DNA of 64,000 nt from JAAZPT01 sp034180455 (lineage in GTDB: Bacteria > Bacillota > Clostridia > Christensenellales > Aristaeellaceae), in assembly GCA_034180455.1 (NCBI GenBank), contig JAXFOG010000032.1, forward strand, positions 1 to 64,000, in the 5' to 3' direction. The notes below the pieces were generated by a model. The model had not been told where the DNA came from. It did not search any database and worked only from the letters and a program-made list of their open reading frames with translations. The position numbers and the translations under genes are program-made. Positions 1 to 7,791 of this stretch are shown in pieces; the stretch's first letter is position 1; every line of letters begins with the position of its first letter.

Positions 1-96
1 ATCCACCTGTTCCCATCCCGAACACAGAAGTTAAGCCCTTAAACGTCGATGGTACTTGCTTGGAAACGAGCCGGGAGAGTAGATAGTCGCCGGATT
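1..96 (+). rRNA. rrf: 5S ribosomal RNA, 3' portion (5' end outside window)
   Basis: The window opens inside a 5S rRNA. The conserved block CCTGTTCCCATCCCGAACAC and the following GAAGTTAAGCCC are at about 6-36, and the late motif CCGGGAGAGTAG is at 71-82. About 20-30 nt of the 5' end must lie before base 1, judged from the usual length of about 117 nt. The exact 3' end is uncertain by a few bases. It is followed at once by a tRNA-like sequence, as expected at the end of an rRNA operon. Confidence 0.85.
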
Positions 97-105
97 CTAA
101 TATAT

Positions 106-179
106 TCCTCAGTAGCGTGGTGGCAGAGCATTCGGCTGAAAACCTGTGGGTTGTAAGTTCGAGTGTACCTTGTGAGCCA
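106..179 (+). pseudogene. Decayed tRNA-like sequence, Asn-type body with GAA in the anticodon loop
   Basis: The acceptor strand TCCTCAG, the TAG and GAGCA of the D arm, the TTCGG/CTG of the anticodon arm, GTTCGAGT of the T arm and a terminal GCCA at 176-179 give it the outline of a tRNA-Asn. The pairing is broken in every arm: the acceptor has two mismatches, the D stem one, the anticodon stem two, and the T stem does not close. The anticodon loop reads CTGAAAA, which would place GAA (Phe) at 34-36 on an Asn-like body. I read it as a pseudogene. A functional but very divergent tRNA is less likely. Confidence 0.5.
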
Positions 180-183
180 CATT

Positions 184-212
184 AAGCCTACACGTTGTGC
201 AGGCTTTTTGTT
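184..212 (+). terminator. Rho-independent terminator after the 5S/tRNA-like unit
   Basis: AAGCCTaCAC pairs with GTGcAGGCTT around a short GTT loop and is followed by a T run. It would end the rRNA-tRNA transcript. Confidence 0.8.
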
Positions 213-251
213 TATAAAATATTACATATTAAAAAATAAATTTTAGAATAT

Positions 252-397
252 ACACAGAAGTTAAGCCCTTAAACGTCGATGGTACACGTCTTTGGAAACG
301 AGCCAGGAGATTATAAGCCTACGGATTCTAATATATTCCTCAGTAGTGAGGTGGCAGAACATTTGATTGAAGACCTGCAGGTTGTAAATTTGGCTCA
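252..397 (+). pseudogene. Second, more decayed copy of the 5S rRNA-tRNA unit
   Basis: Bases 252-285 repeat bases 22-55 exactly (34 nt), and bases 322-346 repeat bases 91-115 exactly (25 nt). The offset is 230-231 bp. Between these blocks the 5S part has substitutions and indels. The tRNA part at 337-397 has lost its anticodon stem, its T-loop TTCGA and its CCA end. It lacks the 5' part of 5S and has no terminator of its own. It is a tandem duplicate of the preceding unit in decay. Confidence 0.7.
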
Positions 398-526
398 TTC
401 TTTGCTTGTTTTCAGATTATATTTATTGTTTTATAGTAATATAATTTTTTTATTTTTTATTCTTATTTTCTAAATTCAATATAATTTTTCGACTTTTGTT
501 AAAAAAATTACATTTATTTCTTTTAT

Positions 527-555
527 TTGACATTTATTTTCTGTTTTGATTTAAT
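527..555 (+). promoter_or_regulatory. Sigma-A-type promoter of dhaK-dhaL
   Basis: TTGACA at 527-532 and TTTAAT at 550-555 are separated by 17 bp, about 60 bp before the dhaK start. The stretch 398-526 is very AT-rich and holds no gene that I can support. Confidence 0.6.
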
Positions 556-617
556 GATACTATTGATAATGCAATAATTTTGCATATATACAATTAAATA
601 TTATTGGAGGATATTAA

Positions 618-1625
618 ATGAAGAAAATAATAAACAAACCCGAAAATTTTGTTGATGAAATGCTAGAAGGAATAGTTGCAGCGCATCCTCAATATTTGAA
701 ATTTGCAAAGGACAATAAAAGAGTAATTCTTAATGCCAAGCCTACAAGAGAAGGCAAGGTTGGTATTGTTACAGCTGGTGGAAGTGGACACTTACCTGTA
801 TTTCTTGGGTATGTTGGCGATGGACTTTTAGATGGCTGTGCAGTTGGAAATGTGTTTGCTTCGCCTTCTGCAAGCACCATGGCGACAATGATTAGAGAGT
901 GCGATAAAGGTGCTGGTGTTCTTTGCTTATATGGTAATTATAATGGAGACATACTTAACTTTAATCTTGCTTGCGAGGATGTTGATTTTGATGATATTAA
1001 AACAAAGACGGTACTTGTAAGAGATGATCTAGCTTCATCTGTACCAGAAGCCGCAGATAAAAGGCGTGGTGTTGCCGGCATGGTTTTTGCTTTTAAAATT
1101 GCTGGGGCAGCAGCTAGTGCAGGGATGAGCCTTGATGAAGTGGCGGCGATCACTCAAGCTGCTCTTGATAATACAAGAACTATGGGAGTTGCAACATCTG
1201 CTTGTATAGTACCCGAGGTAGGGAAAGCAACCTTTTCAATAAAAGAAGATGAGATTGAAATTGGTATGGGCATACATGGAGAACCCGGTATAGATGTTAA
1301 GAAGATGATGACTGCAGATGAAATAGCTGATCTGCTCTTCTCAAGACTTAATGAAGAACTGCAGCTAAAATCTGGTGATGAGGTATGCACAATGGTGAAC
1401 GGCCTTGGCGCAACCCCATTAGAGGAGCTTTATATAGTATTCCGTCGTTTAAATATGCATTTGAAAGATTTGAAAGTTGAATCATATATGACCCATGTAG
1501 GAGAATTTGCTACATCAATGGAGATGGCAGGCTTATCTATTACTATTATGAAACTAAATAAGCAGATTAAGGAACTTCTTGAAGCAAATGCATCTTCTCC
1601 ATTCTATACGAACTATAATAAATAA
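618..1625 (+). CDS. dhaK: Dihydroxyacetone kinase subunit DhaK-type (possibly an erythrulose kinase)
   Basis: A cytosolic subunit that binds a short ketose covalently for phosphorylation by a DhaL partner. 335 residues, full family length. The substrate-site motif GGSGHLPVFLGYVG is at about 54-67, the conserved NYNGDILNF supplies the catalytic Asp, and the substrate-anchoring His lies in GMGIHGEPG. Classic DhaK has GHEP where this protein has GHLP. That variant is common in Clostridial DhaK paralogues, some assigned to four-carbon ketoses, so the substrate is uncertain. ATG has TTGGAGG 7 nt upstream. dhaL follows 9 bp later. No DhaM phosphodonor or ATP-type fused domain lies beside it. Confidence 0.85.
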   Translation: MKKIINKPENFVDEMLEGIVAAHPQYLKFAKDNKRVILNAKPTREGKVGIVTAGGSGHLPVFLGYVGDGLLDGCAVGNVFASPSASTMATMIRECDKGAGVLCLYGNYNGDILNFNLACEDVDFDDIKTKTVLVRDDLASSVPEAADKRRGVAGMVFAFKIAGAAASAGMSLDEVAAITQAALDNTRTMGVATSACIVPEVGKATFSIKEDEIEIGMGIHGEPGIDVKKMMTADEIADLLFSRLNEELQLKSGDEVCTMVNGLGATPLEELYIVFRRLNMHLKDLKVESYMTHVGEFATSMEMAGLSITIMKLNKQIKELLEANASSPFYTNYNK

Positions 1626-1634
1626 GAGGCTAAT

Positions 1635-2249
1635 ATGATAGATTCATCAGTTGTAAAAAAAGCTTATCACAGCATTGCAGAAATAATGCAACAAAATAGG
1701 GATTATCTTCTTGAACTGGATTCCAAGAATGGTGATGGTGATCTTGGAATATCAATGAGTGTGGGTTTTGGAGAAACAAGTAAGGCTTTAGACTTATCAG
1801 AGGAAAAAGACTTAGGTAGACTGTTTTTATTTGCTAGCAAAACATTTAATGAAATTTCTCCTTCTTCATTGGGAACGATACTTTCTTTTATGATGATGGG
1901 AGCTGCAAAATATTTAAAAGGCAAGGAAACAGTAGATTTAAGCGAAATGGCCATAGCATTGGAAAAGGGATTAGAGCTTATTATGCAAAAAGCTGGTTCA
2001 AAGATTGGAGAAAAAACAATACTTGATTCGCTATATCCTGGAATAGAAAGCCTAAAGAACAGCACAGAAAAAGATACAAAAGAAAGATTGACTATTGCTG
2101 CTCAGGCAGCAAGCGAAGGTTCGGAAAGCACTAAGGGTATGAGAGCAGTACATGGCAGAGCAGCTTTTTATGGAGATAAGAGCATAGGCGTACTTGATGC
2201 TGGTTCTGTTGTAGGCAAACTAATATTTGAAGCCCTACAAAATCTATGA
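1635..2249 (+). CDS. dhaL: DhaL-type nucleotide-binding kinase subunit
   Basis: The partner of the preceding DhaK-like protein. It carries the nucleotide and transfers the phosphoryl group. 204 residues. The Mg/nucleotide motif is DSKNGDGDLGISM at about 29-41, with the three expected Asp. GSKIGEKTILDSL and the C-terminal GRAAFYGDKSIGVLDAGS match the usual DhaL signatures. The family exists in ADP-bound (PTS, DhaM-dependent) and ATP-dependent forms. The sequence alone does not decide which, although no PTS component is adjacent. It follows dhaK at 9 bp and is surely cotranscribed. Confidence 0.85.
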   Translation: MIDSSVVKKAYHSIAEIMQQNRDYLLELDSKNGDGDLGISMSVGFGETSKALDLSEEKDLGRLFLFASKTFNEISPSSLGTILSFMMMGAAKYLKGKETVDLSEMAIALEKGLELIMQKAGSKIGEKTILDSLYPGIESLKNSTEKDTKERLTIAAQAASEGSESTKGMRAVHGRAAFYGDKSIGVLDAGSVVGKLIFEALQNL

Positions 2250-2315
2250 TAATACTGCACTTATATTAATTTATTATATTTATTTATAAAAATCTGTAAG
2301 TCAACCTTTGCCATA

Positions 2316-2324
2316 AATGATATA
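2316..2324 (+). promoter_or_regulatory. Extended -10 promoter of the rhodanese gene
   Basis: TGA followed directly by TATAAT is 31 bp before the start codon. There is no good -35 box at 17 bp. Confidence 0.45.
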
Positions 2325-2354
2325 ATTATAGTATAAATTTTTTGGAGGAAAACA

Positions 2355-3035
2355 ATGAAATTATCAAAAATTTTTTCAGTTATACTTGCGATTGTTCTTT
2401 TGTTGCCATTAGCAGCAAACGCAGATATATCAAATATGGATGGAGTAGAGTTTCAGAAAATTGTAAATGACGCCAAAGCGAAAGATAAAGTATTGGTTGT
2501 AGATGTTAGAAGTAACGATGAATACAACGCTGGGCATATTAAACATGCTATAAACATACCTTTTGCAGATATAGAGGCTGATCCTAATATACTTGCAGAT
2601 TATAAGGATTTTCCTATAATTCTTTATTGCAAAACTGGCAAGACCAGTGGAAAGGCTGCAAAAATACTTGATGACAATGGATATAAAAATATTACCAATG
2701 CTCAGGGAGTAAAAAAGTTTGACTATGAGCTTTTTACACATAAAAATATTACAGCAAAAATGTTTTTAGATATGATAGATTCAAATGAGTATACTATCGT
2801 TGATGCTAGACGAGCAGAGGATTATGCTGAAGGACATATTGAGGGTGCAATATCTGCGCCACTTGAGACTCTAGAGGCAAATATTGATAATATTCCTAAA
2901 GACAAGCCTGTATGTGTATATTGCTATTCCGGCAGTAGAAGCAATGCAGTTTCAAAAAAGCTAAATGAGCTGGGATATGAAGTATACAATGTTATAGAGG
3001 GTACAAAGGAATATGATTACGAACTAGTAAAGTAA
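2355..3035 (+). CDS. Exported protein with two rhodanese domains
   Basis: 226 residues with a signal peptide (about 1-23, ending ANA) and two rhodanese-like domains at about 25-125 and 130-226. Each keeps the active-site Cys loop: YCKTGKTS in the first and YCYSGSRS in the second. Family members move sulfane sulfur or bind thiols outside the membrane, but the substrate here is unknown. No lipobox is visible, so it is probably free or retained after cleavage. GGAGG lies 8 bp before the ATG. It is a monocistronic gene bounded by a bidirectional terminator shared with the convergent cyclophilin gene. Confidence 0.85.
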   Translation: MKLSKIFSVILAIVLLLPLAANADISNMDGVEFQKIVNDAKAKDKVLVVDVRSNDEYNAGHIKHAINIPFADIEADPNILADYKDFPIILYCKTGKTSGKAAKILDDNGYKNITNAQGVKKFDYELFTHKNITAKMFLDMIDSNEYTIVDARRAEDYAEGHIEGAISAPLETLEANIDNIPKDKPVCVYCYSGSRSNAVSKKLNELGYEVYNVIEGTKEYDYELVK

Positions 3036-3043
3036 AGAAAATA

Positions 3044-3077
3044 AAAAACTCATCCCAAAATTTTGGGGTGAGTTTTT
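3044..3077. terminator. Bidirectional terminator between rhodanese and cyclophilin genes
   Basis: AAAAACTCATCCCAAAA pairs perfectly with TTTTGGGGTGAGTTTTT. There is an A run on the left and a T run on the right, so it can act on both convergent transcripts. Confidence 0.85.
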
Positions 3078-3080
3078 TGC

Positions 3081-3665
3081 TTATTTTAATTTTTCAAAAT
3101 CTACAAGCTTTACATCATTATCAATAGTTATGCTATCAATAATTATATCATTTATTGGTTTGTCATTATCATTTGTAGGAGTTTCTGCAATGGAGTCAAC
3201 TATTTCTATTTCTTCAGTCACCATTCCAAAAGCAGCATAATTGTTGTCCAAAAACTCGCTATCCTGATGGCAAATGAAAAATTGACTGCCAGCACTATCT
3301 GGAATATTTGTGCGAGCCATACTTATTACGCCTCTTTTGTGGCTGATTGGATTTTTGAAACCATTGGCGCCAAATTCGCCTTTTATTGAGTAGCCAGGGC
3401 CACCCATGCCTGTGCCAGTGGGATCACCACCCTGTATCATAAATCCTTTTATTACCCTATGGAAAATTAAACCATTGTAATATCCAGATTTTGCAAGACT
3501 CACAAAATTTGCAACTGTTTGTGGTGCTTTGTCTGGATATAGTTCAAGCTTTATAGTACCCATATCCTTTATTTTCATGCTTACAAGAACTGTATTTGGT
3601 GACTCTGCCAAAGAAAGTCCAACTATTAGTAATAAAGCTGTTAATATACCTAAAAATTTTTTCAT
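3081..3665 (-). CDS. Exported cyclophilin-type peptidyl-prolyl isomerase
   Basis: 194 residues. A signal peptide (about 1-20, ending LSLAES) precedes a compact bacterial cyclophilin domain that catalyses cis-trans isomerisation of X-Pro bonds in exported proteins. The conserved FHRVIKGFMIQGGD holds the catalytic Arg and Gln. RGVISMAR, SQFFIC and the AAFG motif follow in the normal order. The Cys before Ala in the signal region of bacterial lipoprotein cyclophilins is absent, so this one is not an obvious lipoprotein. AAAGGAGG is just upstream of the ATG. Confidence 0.9.
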   Translation of the reverse strand: MKKFLGILTALLLIVGLSLAESPNTVLVSMKIKDMGTIKLELYPDKAPQTVANFVSLAKSGYYNGLIFHRVIKGFMIQGGDPTGTGMGGPGYSIKGEFGANGFKNPISHKRGVISMARTNIPDSAGSQFFICHQDSEFLDNNYAAFGMVTEEIEIVDSIAETPTNDNDKPINDIIIDSITIDNDVKLVDFEKLK

Positions 3666-3750
3666 GTGTCCTCCTTTTCGTTCGAATTCTTATTATATCA
3701 CAATAGTATAGAGATTTTATCAAGCTTTTTTTATTAAATTATTTATATAC

Positions 3751-3779
3751 TTTAAATTTTGCTACCTATATGCTAGAAT
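3751..3779 (+). promoter_or_regulatory. Promoter of the tadA-hprK operon
   Basis: TTTAAA at 3751-3756 and TAGAAT at 3774-3779 have a 17-bp spacer, with TGC as an extended -10. Confidence 0.45.
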
Positions 3780-3807
3780 ATTACATACATAGTTTGGGGT
3801 GAAAGCT

Positions 3808-4254
3808 TTGAATATGGAGTATTTTATGCGTATAGCCTTGAGTGAGGCAGAAAAAGCATATAGAGAAAACGAGGTCCCTGTTGGAGCAGTAGTTGAGTAT
3901 AAAGGAGAAGTTCTGTGCCAGGATCACAACAGACGTGAGCAGCTTAATAGTCCACTAGCTCATGCAGAAATGCTTGTGATAGATAAGGCAAGCAAGCTTC
4001 TTAAAACTCGCAATCTAAAGGAATGTACAATATATGTGACACTTGAACCTTGTCCTATGTGTGCAGGCGCTATACTTATGGCAAATTTTGATAAATGCAT
4101 TTTTGGCGCAGCTGATAAAAAACAAGGCTGTATGGAAAGCGTATATTGTCTATGCGAAGACCCATCATTCTACAATAATGTTTTTTCATGTGGTGGGCTT
4201 TTAGAAAATGAATCCGTAGAGCTACTTAAGAATTTTTTTAAAGAGAGAAGATAA
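3808..4254 (+). CDS. tadA: tRNA-specific adenosine deaminase TadA
   Basis: Converts A34 to inosine in the tRNA-Arg(ACG) anticodon. About 148 residues with the zinc-deaminase signature: HAE (zinc His and proton-shuttle Glu) and PCPMCAGA (two zinc Cys). NEVPVGAVVEY near the N-terminus is typical of TadA rather than of guanine or cytosine deaminases. Possible starts are GTG 3799, TTG 3808 and ATG 3814. I chose TTG 3808 because GGGGTG at 3796-3801 then sits 6 nt upstream. It heads an operon with hprK, a ROK kinase and asnS. The stop codon is followed after 1 bp by hprK. Confidence 0.88.
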   Translation: MNMEYFMRIALSEAEKAYRENEVPVGAVVEYKGEVLCQDHNRREQLNSPLAHAEMLVIDKASKLLKTRNLKECTIYVTLEPCPMCAGAILMANFDKCIFGAADKKQGCMESVYCLCEDPSFYNNVFSCGGLLENESVELLKNFFKERR

Positions 4255-4255
4255 T

Positions 4256-5182
4256 ATGATAAATATTGAGGAATTTGCGAAGGCTCTGCATCTTACAGTG
4301 CTGGTTGAGAGCAGCAAAAAAGAGATGGATATTCCCGTATCCGATCTTAATAGGCCAGGTATGCAATTTTGTGGATATTATCAGTACTTTGCCTATGAAA
4401 GACCTCAAGTAATAGGCAAGGTTGAGATGACTTATCTCCAAGAAATGGATCCCAGCAGAAGAGCTAAGCGACTTGAAAAATATTTTAGCTATGCAGTACC
4501 TTGTGTAGTAATTTGCCGAGGTATGACTCCTCCTCAGGATTTTTTGGATATGGCTAAAGAAAAGGATGTTCCAGTTTTTCTAAGTCATATTACAACTACT
4601 AATTTCAGCTCAAAGATAATCGCATTTCTTAATAATAAGCTGGCTCCAAGAATTACACGACATGGTGTGTTGATAAATGTTTTTGGAGAGGGAGTACTCA
4701 TTACAGGCGATAGTGGAGTTGGAAAAAGCGAGACTGCGCTTGAGCTTATAAAACGTGGGCATCAGCTTGTTGCAGATGATGTCGTAGATATTTGCAGAGT
4801 TAGTCAGACTAGGCTAGTAGGTGAATGTCCTGAGATGGTGCGCTATTTTATGGAAATACGTGGCATAGGCATTATAGATATAAAAGCTATGTATGGCGTA
4901 GGAGCAGTAATGCAGAAAAAGAGCATAGATCTAGTTATGCATCTTGAAAAATGGGACGATACTAAGGAATATGATAGACTTGGCCTTGATGAGGAAAGCA
5001 TATCTATACTTGGAGTAAAGGTTCCACATCTGCTTACCCCTGTACGTCCTGGCAGAAACCTTGCAATAATAGTTGAGGTAGCTGCTAGAAACTTAAGCCT
5101 AAAACGCATGGGATATTCTGCAGCAAAAGAGCTGGATAAAAGATTGAATGCAATGCTTGCCGCAGGTGGGCAGGTTGGATGA
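4256..5182 (+). CDS. hprK: HPr(Ser) kinase/phosphorylase
   Basis: Phosphorylates HPr on Ser46 and dephosphorylates it, linking glycolytic flux to CcpA-dependent carbon repression. 308 residues, the usual length. The P-loop GDSGVGKS is at 151-158, the conserved RHG at 135-137, and the HprK signature EIRGIGIIDI at about 200. The start codon is 1 bp after the tadA stop. The following ROK sugar kinase may make the sugar phosphate that signals to this system, which is inference from position. Its presence implies CcpA-type control of the pullulanase and other sugar genes. Neither ptsH nor ccpA is in the window. Confidence 0.95.
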   Translation: MINIEEFAKALHLTVLVESSKKEMDIPVSDLNRPGMQFCGYYQYFAYERPQVIGKVEMTYLQEMDPSRRAKRLEKYFSYAVPCVVICRGMTPPQDFLDMAKEKDVPVFLSHITTTNFSSKIIAFLNNKLAPRITRHGVLINVFGEGVLITGDSGVGKSETALELIKRGHQLVADDVVDICRVSQTRLVGECPEMVRYFMEIRGIGIIDIKAMYGVGAVMQKKSIDLVMHLEKWDDTKEYDRLGLDEESISILGVKVPHLLTPVRPGRNLAIIVEVAARNLSLKRMGYSAAKELDKRLNAMLAAGGQVG

Positions 5183-5199
5183 TAGCAATAGGAGGAAGT

Positions 5200-6153
5200 A
5201 TGTATTATATAGGAATAGATGTTGGCGGCACAGATGTAAAGACTGCTATTGTTAATAAAAAAGGTGAGATACTTGCCAAGTCCCAATGCCCTACAATTGC
5301 TACTAGACATTATAGTGAAGTTACAAAGGATTTTTGTAAATCTGCATTAGAAGCTCTTGAAAAGAGTGGCAAGACACTAGATGAAATAGCAAGTATAGGA
5401 GTTGGCATTCCAGGAATTGCAGATCAAAAAACTGGTAGAGTAATATTCTGTACAAACCTTAATTGGTTTGATGTACCTCTTAAAGAAGAAATTCAAAAGT
5501 ATATAAATAAACCCGTATATATTGACAATGATGCAACAGTAGCAGGCTATGCCGAGTCAGTAAATGGAATTTCAAAAGGAAGGCACTCAAGCGTATTTAT
5601 TACTTTGGGCACAGGTATAGGCTCTGGTATAATAATAAATGGGAAACCATGGAGTGGCTTTCATGGAGCTGGAAGCGAGCTTGGGCACGCTACTATGAAT
5701 TTTATTAATGGTATTCAGTGTACATGCGGAAATAAAGGCTGTGTAGAACGCTATTGTAGCGCAACTGCAATCATCCGTATGGCAAAGGAAGCTATGGAGG
5801 GCCTTGATAATGGTCTTATGCTCAACAAAAGCAATGGCGACCTTGATAACCTTACTGCCAAGATAGTAATAGATTGTGCAAAAGAAGGCGATCCCGTAGC
5901 TTTGAGCGTATTTAATGATTACATAGATAATATGTGTAATATGATACGTATGGTAATTTGTATTATAGACCCCGAGGTTATAGTTTTGGGTGGTGGCGTA
6001 AGTAGGGCAGGAGACTTTCTTGTAGATGCAATAAATGCAAAAATTCACAATTACTTACTTTTTAAAACGGTTGCACCACCGGAAATACTAATCGCAAAAT
6101 TAGGTGCAGATGCAGGAGTTATAGGCGCTGCAATGTTAGGACTGGAGGAATAA
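5200..6153 (+). CDS. ROK-family sugar kinase, probable glucokinase
   Basis: 317 residues. GIDVGGTDVKTAIV at the N-terminus is the phosphate-binding loop, and YIDNDATVAGYAE holds the catalytic Asp. TLGTGIGSGIIING and the ROK zinc motif CTCGNKGCVE, preceded by HGAGSELGH, are all present. This fits ATP-dependent phosphorylation of glucose or a related hexose. Substrate specificity cannot be read from sequence. I chose ATG 5200 (AGGAGGA at 5190-5196) rather than the in-frame ATG 5179 that overlaps hprK. It lacks an N-terminal DNA-binding domain, so it is a kinase and not a NagC/XylR-type regulator. Confidence 0.88.
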   Translation: MYYIGIDVGGTDVKTAIVNKKGEILAKSQCPTIATRHYSEVTKDFCKSALEALEKSGKTLDEIASIGVGIPGIADQKTGRVIFCTNLNWFDVPLKEEIQKYINKPVYIDNDATVAGYAESVNGISKGRHSSVFITLGTGIGSGIIINGKPWSGFHGAGSELGHATMNFINGIQCTCGNKGCVERYCSATAIIRMAKEAMEGLDNGLMLNKSNGDLDNLTAKIVIDCAKEGDPVALSVFNDYIDNMCNMIRMVICIIDPEVIVLGGGVSRAGDFLVDAINAKIHNYLLFKTVAPPEILIAKLGADAGVIGAAMLGLEE

Positions 6154-6157
6154 TAAT

Positions 6158-7540
6158 TTGGATATCAGATCTTTATTTAAGGGTAATGTAGAAGACGGCT
6201 TAAACGTAAAAATATGCGCATGGGTTAGAACTGTACGTGATAGCAAGAAATATGGCTTTATTGAGCTGAATGATGGTAGCTTCTTTAAGAATCTTCAGGT
6301 AGTTTGTGAAGACGGAATTACCGAAAACTTTGATGAGGCAATGAAACTTACAATAGGATCTTCCATTGAAGTTGAGGGGAAAATAGTGCTTACCCCTAAT
6401 ATGCAGCAGCCTTTTGAGCTTAAAGCAAGCAAGGTAAGTCTTATTGGTATGTCTGATCCAAGCTACCCTCTGCAAAAGAAAAGGCATAGTGTTGAGTATT
6501 TGCGTACCATTCCTCATCTTAGACCACGCACAAATCTTTTTATGGCAGTGTTTAGAATTCGTAGTCTTGCAGCGCAGCTTATACATCAATATTTTCAAGA
6601 GCATAATTTTGCATATATACATACTCCTCTTATCACTACAAGTGATGCAGAGGGCGCAGGAGAGATGTTCCAAGTTACAACACTTGATTTAAACAACTTG
6701 CCAAAGGATGAAAATGGAAAAGTAGACGAGAGCAAGGACTTCTTTGGAAAAAAGACTAGTCTTACGGTTTCTGGACAGTTAAATGTTGAGTCGTTCTGCA
6801 TGGCTTTTAAAAACGTATATACATTTGGGCCTACATTTAGAGCAGAGCACAGCAATACCCCTCGTCACGCTGCAGAATTCTGGATGATAGAGCCAGAGAT
6901 TGCATTTGCAGATCTATTTGATGATATGGAGCTTGCTGAAGATGTGCTTAAATTTGTAATTAAGAACATTCGTGAGCAGCTACCAGAAGAATATGAGTTC
7001 CTAAATAAATTTGTTGATAAAGATCTGAACACAAGACTTGATGTGGTGCAAAATAGCGAATTTGCTAGATGCTCCTACACCGATGCAATAGAAATACTGA
7101 AAAATAGTGGAGTTGAATTTGCCTATCCCGTAGAATGGGGATGCGATCTGCAGACAGAGCATGAACGCTATCTTACAGAGAAGCACTTTGGTTGCCCTGT
7201 ATTCGTATATAATTATCCAAAGGATATCAAGGCATTCTATATGCGCATGAACGATGATAACAAGACAGTTGCTGCAACTGATCTGCTTGTTCCAGGAATA
7301 GGTGAGCTTATAGGTGGCTCACAGAGAGAGGAAAGACTTGATGTGCTTACCAAGCGCATTAACGAGCTGGGTCTCAATGAAGATGAGTATTCATGGTATC
7401 TTGATACTAGGCGCTTTGGTACATTTAAGCATGCTGGCTTTGGAATAGGCTTTGAAAGACTTATCATGTATCTCACTGGTGTAAGCAACATTCGTGATGT
7501 ACTGCCTTTCCCAAGGACCACTGGTAGCGCAAGCTTCTAA
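6158..7540 (+). CDS. asnS: Asparaginyl-tRNA synthetase
   Basis: Charges tRNA-Asn with asparagine. 460 residues: an N-terminal OB-fold anticodon-binding domain (about 1-110) and a class IIb catalytic core. Motif 2 is FRAEHSNTPRHAAEFWM and motif 3 is GFGIGFERLIMYLTG, ending with the AsnRS-typical LPFPRT. It starts at TTG 6158 with GGAGG 9 nt upstream, 4 bp after the ROK kinase. An ammonia-dependent asparagine synthetase gene (asnA) lies elsewhere in the window, so direct asparagine charging is supported here. Confidence 0.93.
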   Translation: MDIRSLFKGNVEDGLNVKICAWVRTVRDSKKYGFIELNDGSFFKNLQVVCEDGITENFDEAMKLTIGSSIEVEGKIVLTPNMQQPFELKASKVSLIGMSDPSYPLQKKRHSVEYLRTIPHLRPRTNLFMAVFRIRSLAAQLIHQYFQEHNFAYIHTPLITTSDAEGAGEMFQVTTLDLNNLPKDENGKVDESKDFFGKKTSLTVSGQLNVESFCMAFKNVYTFGPTFRAEHSNTPRHAAEFWMIEPEIAFADLFDDMELAEDVLKFVIKNIREQLPEEYEFLNKFVDKDLNTRLDVVQNSEFARCSYTDAIEILKNSGVEFAYPVEWGCDLQTEHERYLTEKHFGCPVFVYNYPKDIKAFYMRMNDDNKTVAATDLLVPGIGELIGGSQREERLDVLTKRINELGLNEDEYSWYLDTRRFGTFKHAGFGIGFERLIMYLTGVSNIRDVLPFPRTTGSASF

Positions 7541-7554
7541 ATTTATTTTCTATT

Positions 7555-7586
7555 ACGATTCGCCTAATTCGGCGGATCGTTTTTTA
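7555..7586 (+). terminator. Terminator of the tadA-hprK-ROK-asnS operon
   Basis: ACGATtCGCC pairs with GGCGgATCGT and is followed by a T run. Confidence 0.8.
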
Positions 7587-7746
7587 TTTTAACAAAATAA
7601 GAAATGAAACATTTGTATAATATAGTAATAGTATATGGGTCTTATTCAGGAAATTTTTCTTATGAATCAGTATTTGGAGCAACTATAACAATTCCGAGTG
7701 TAATGGCAGAAAAAATTGAACTAAACTAATATATAAAATTCAATAC

Positions 7747-7791
7747 AAAAAGTGGTGCACTTTAATAAAAATATTAAAGTATACCACTTTT
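7747..7791 (-). terminator. Terminator of the ABC-F gene, overlapping its stop codon
   Basis: AAAAGTGGT and ACTTTAATA pair with TATTAAAGT and CCACTTTT. The stem is long, with a small internal bulge and a U run on the minus strand. It overlaps the ABC-F stop codon at 7790-7792. Confidence 0.65.

Noticed and set aside
7604..7729. Small ORF of 41 codons (MKHLYNIVIVYGSYSGN...) between asnS and the ABC-F gene
   Set aside because: It begins at ATG and ends with TAA but has no ribosome binding site, no recognisable family and lies just after a terminator. Too weak to call; it may be a gene remnant.
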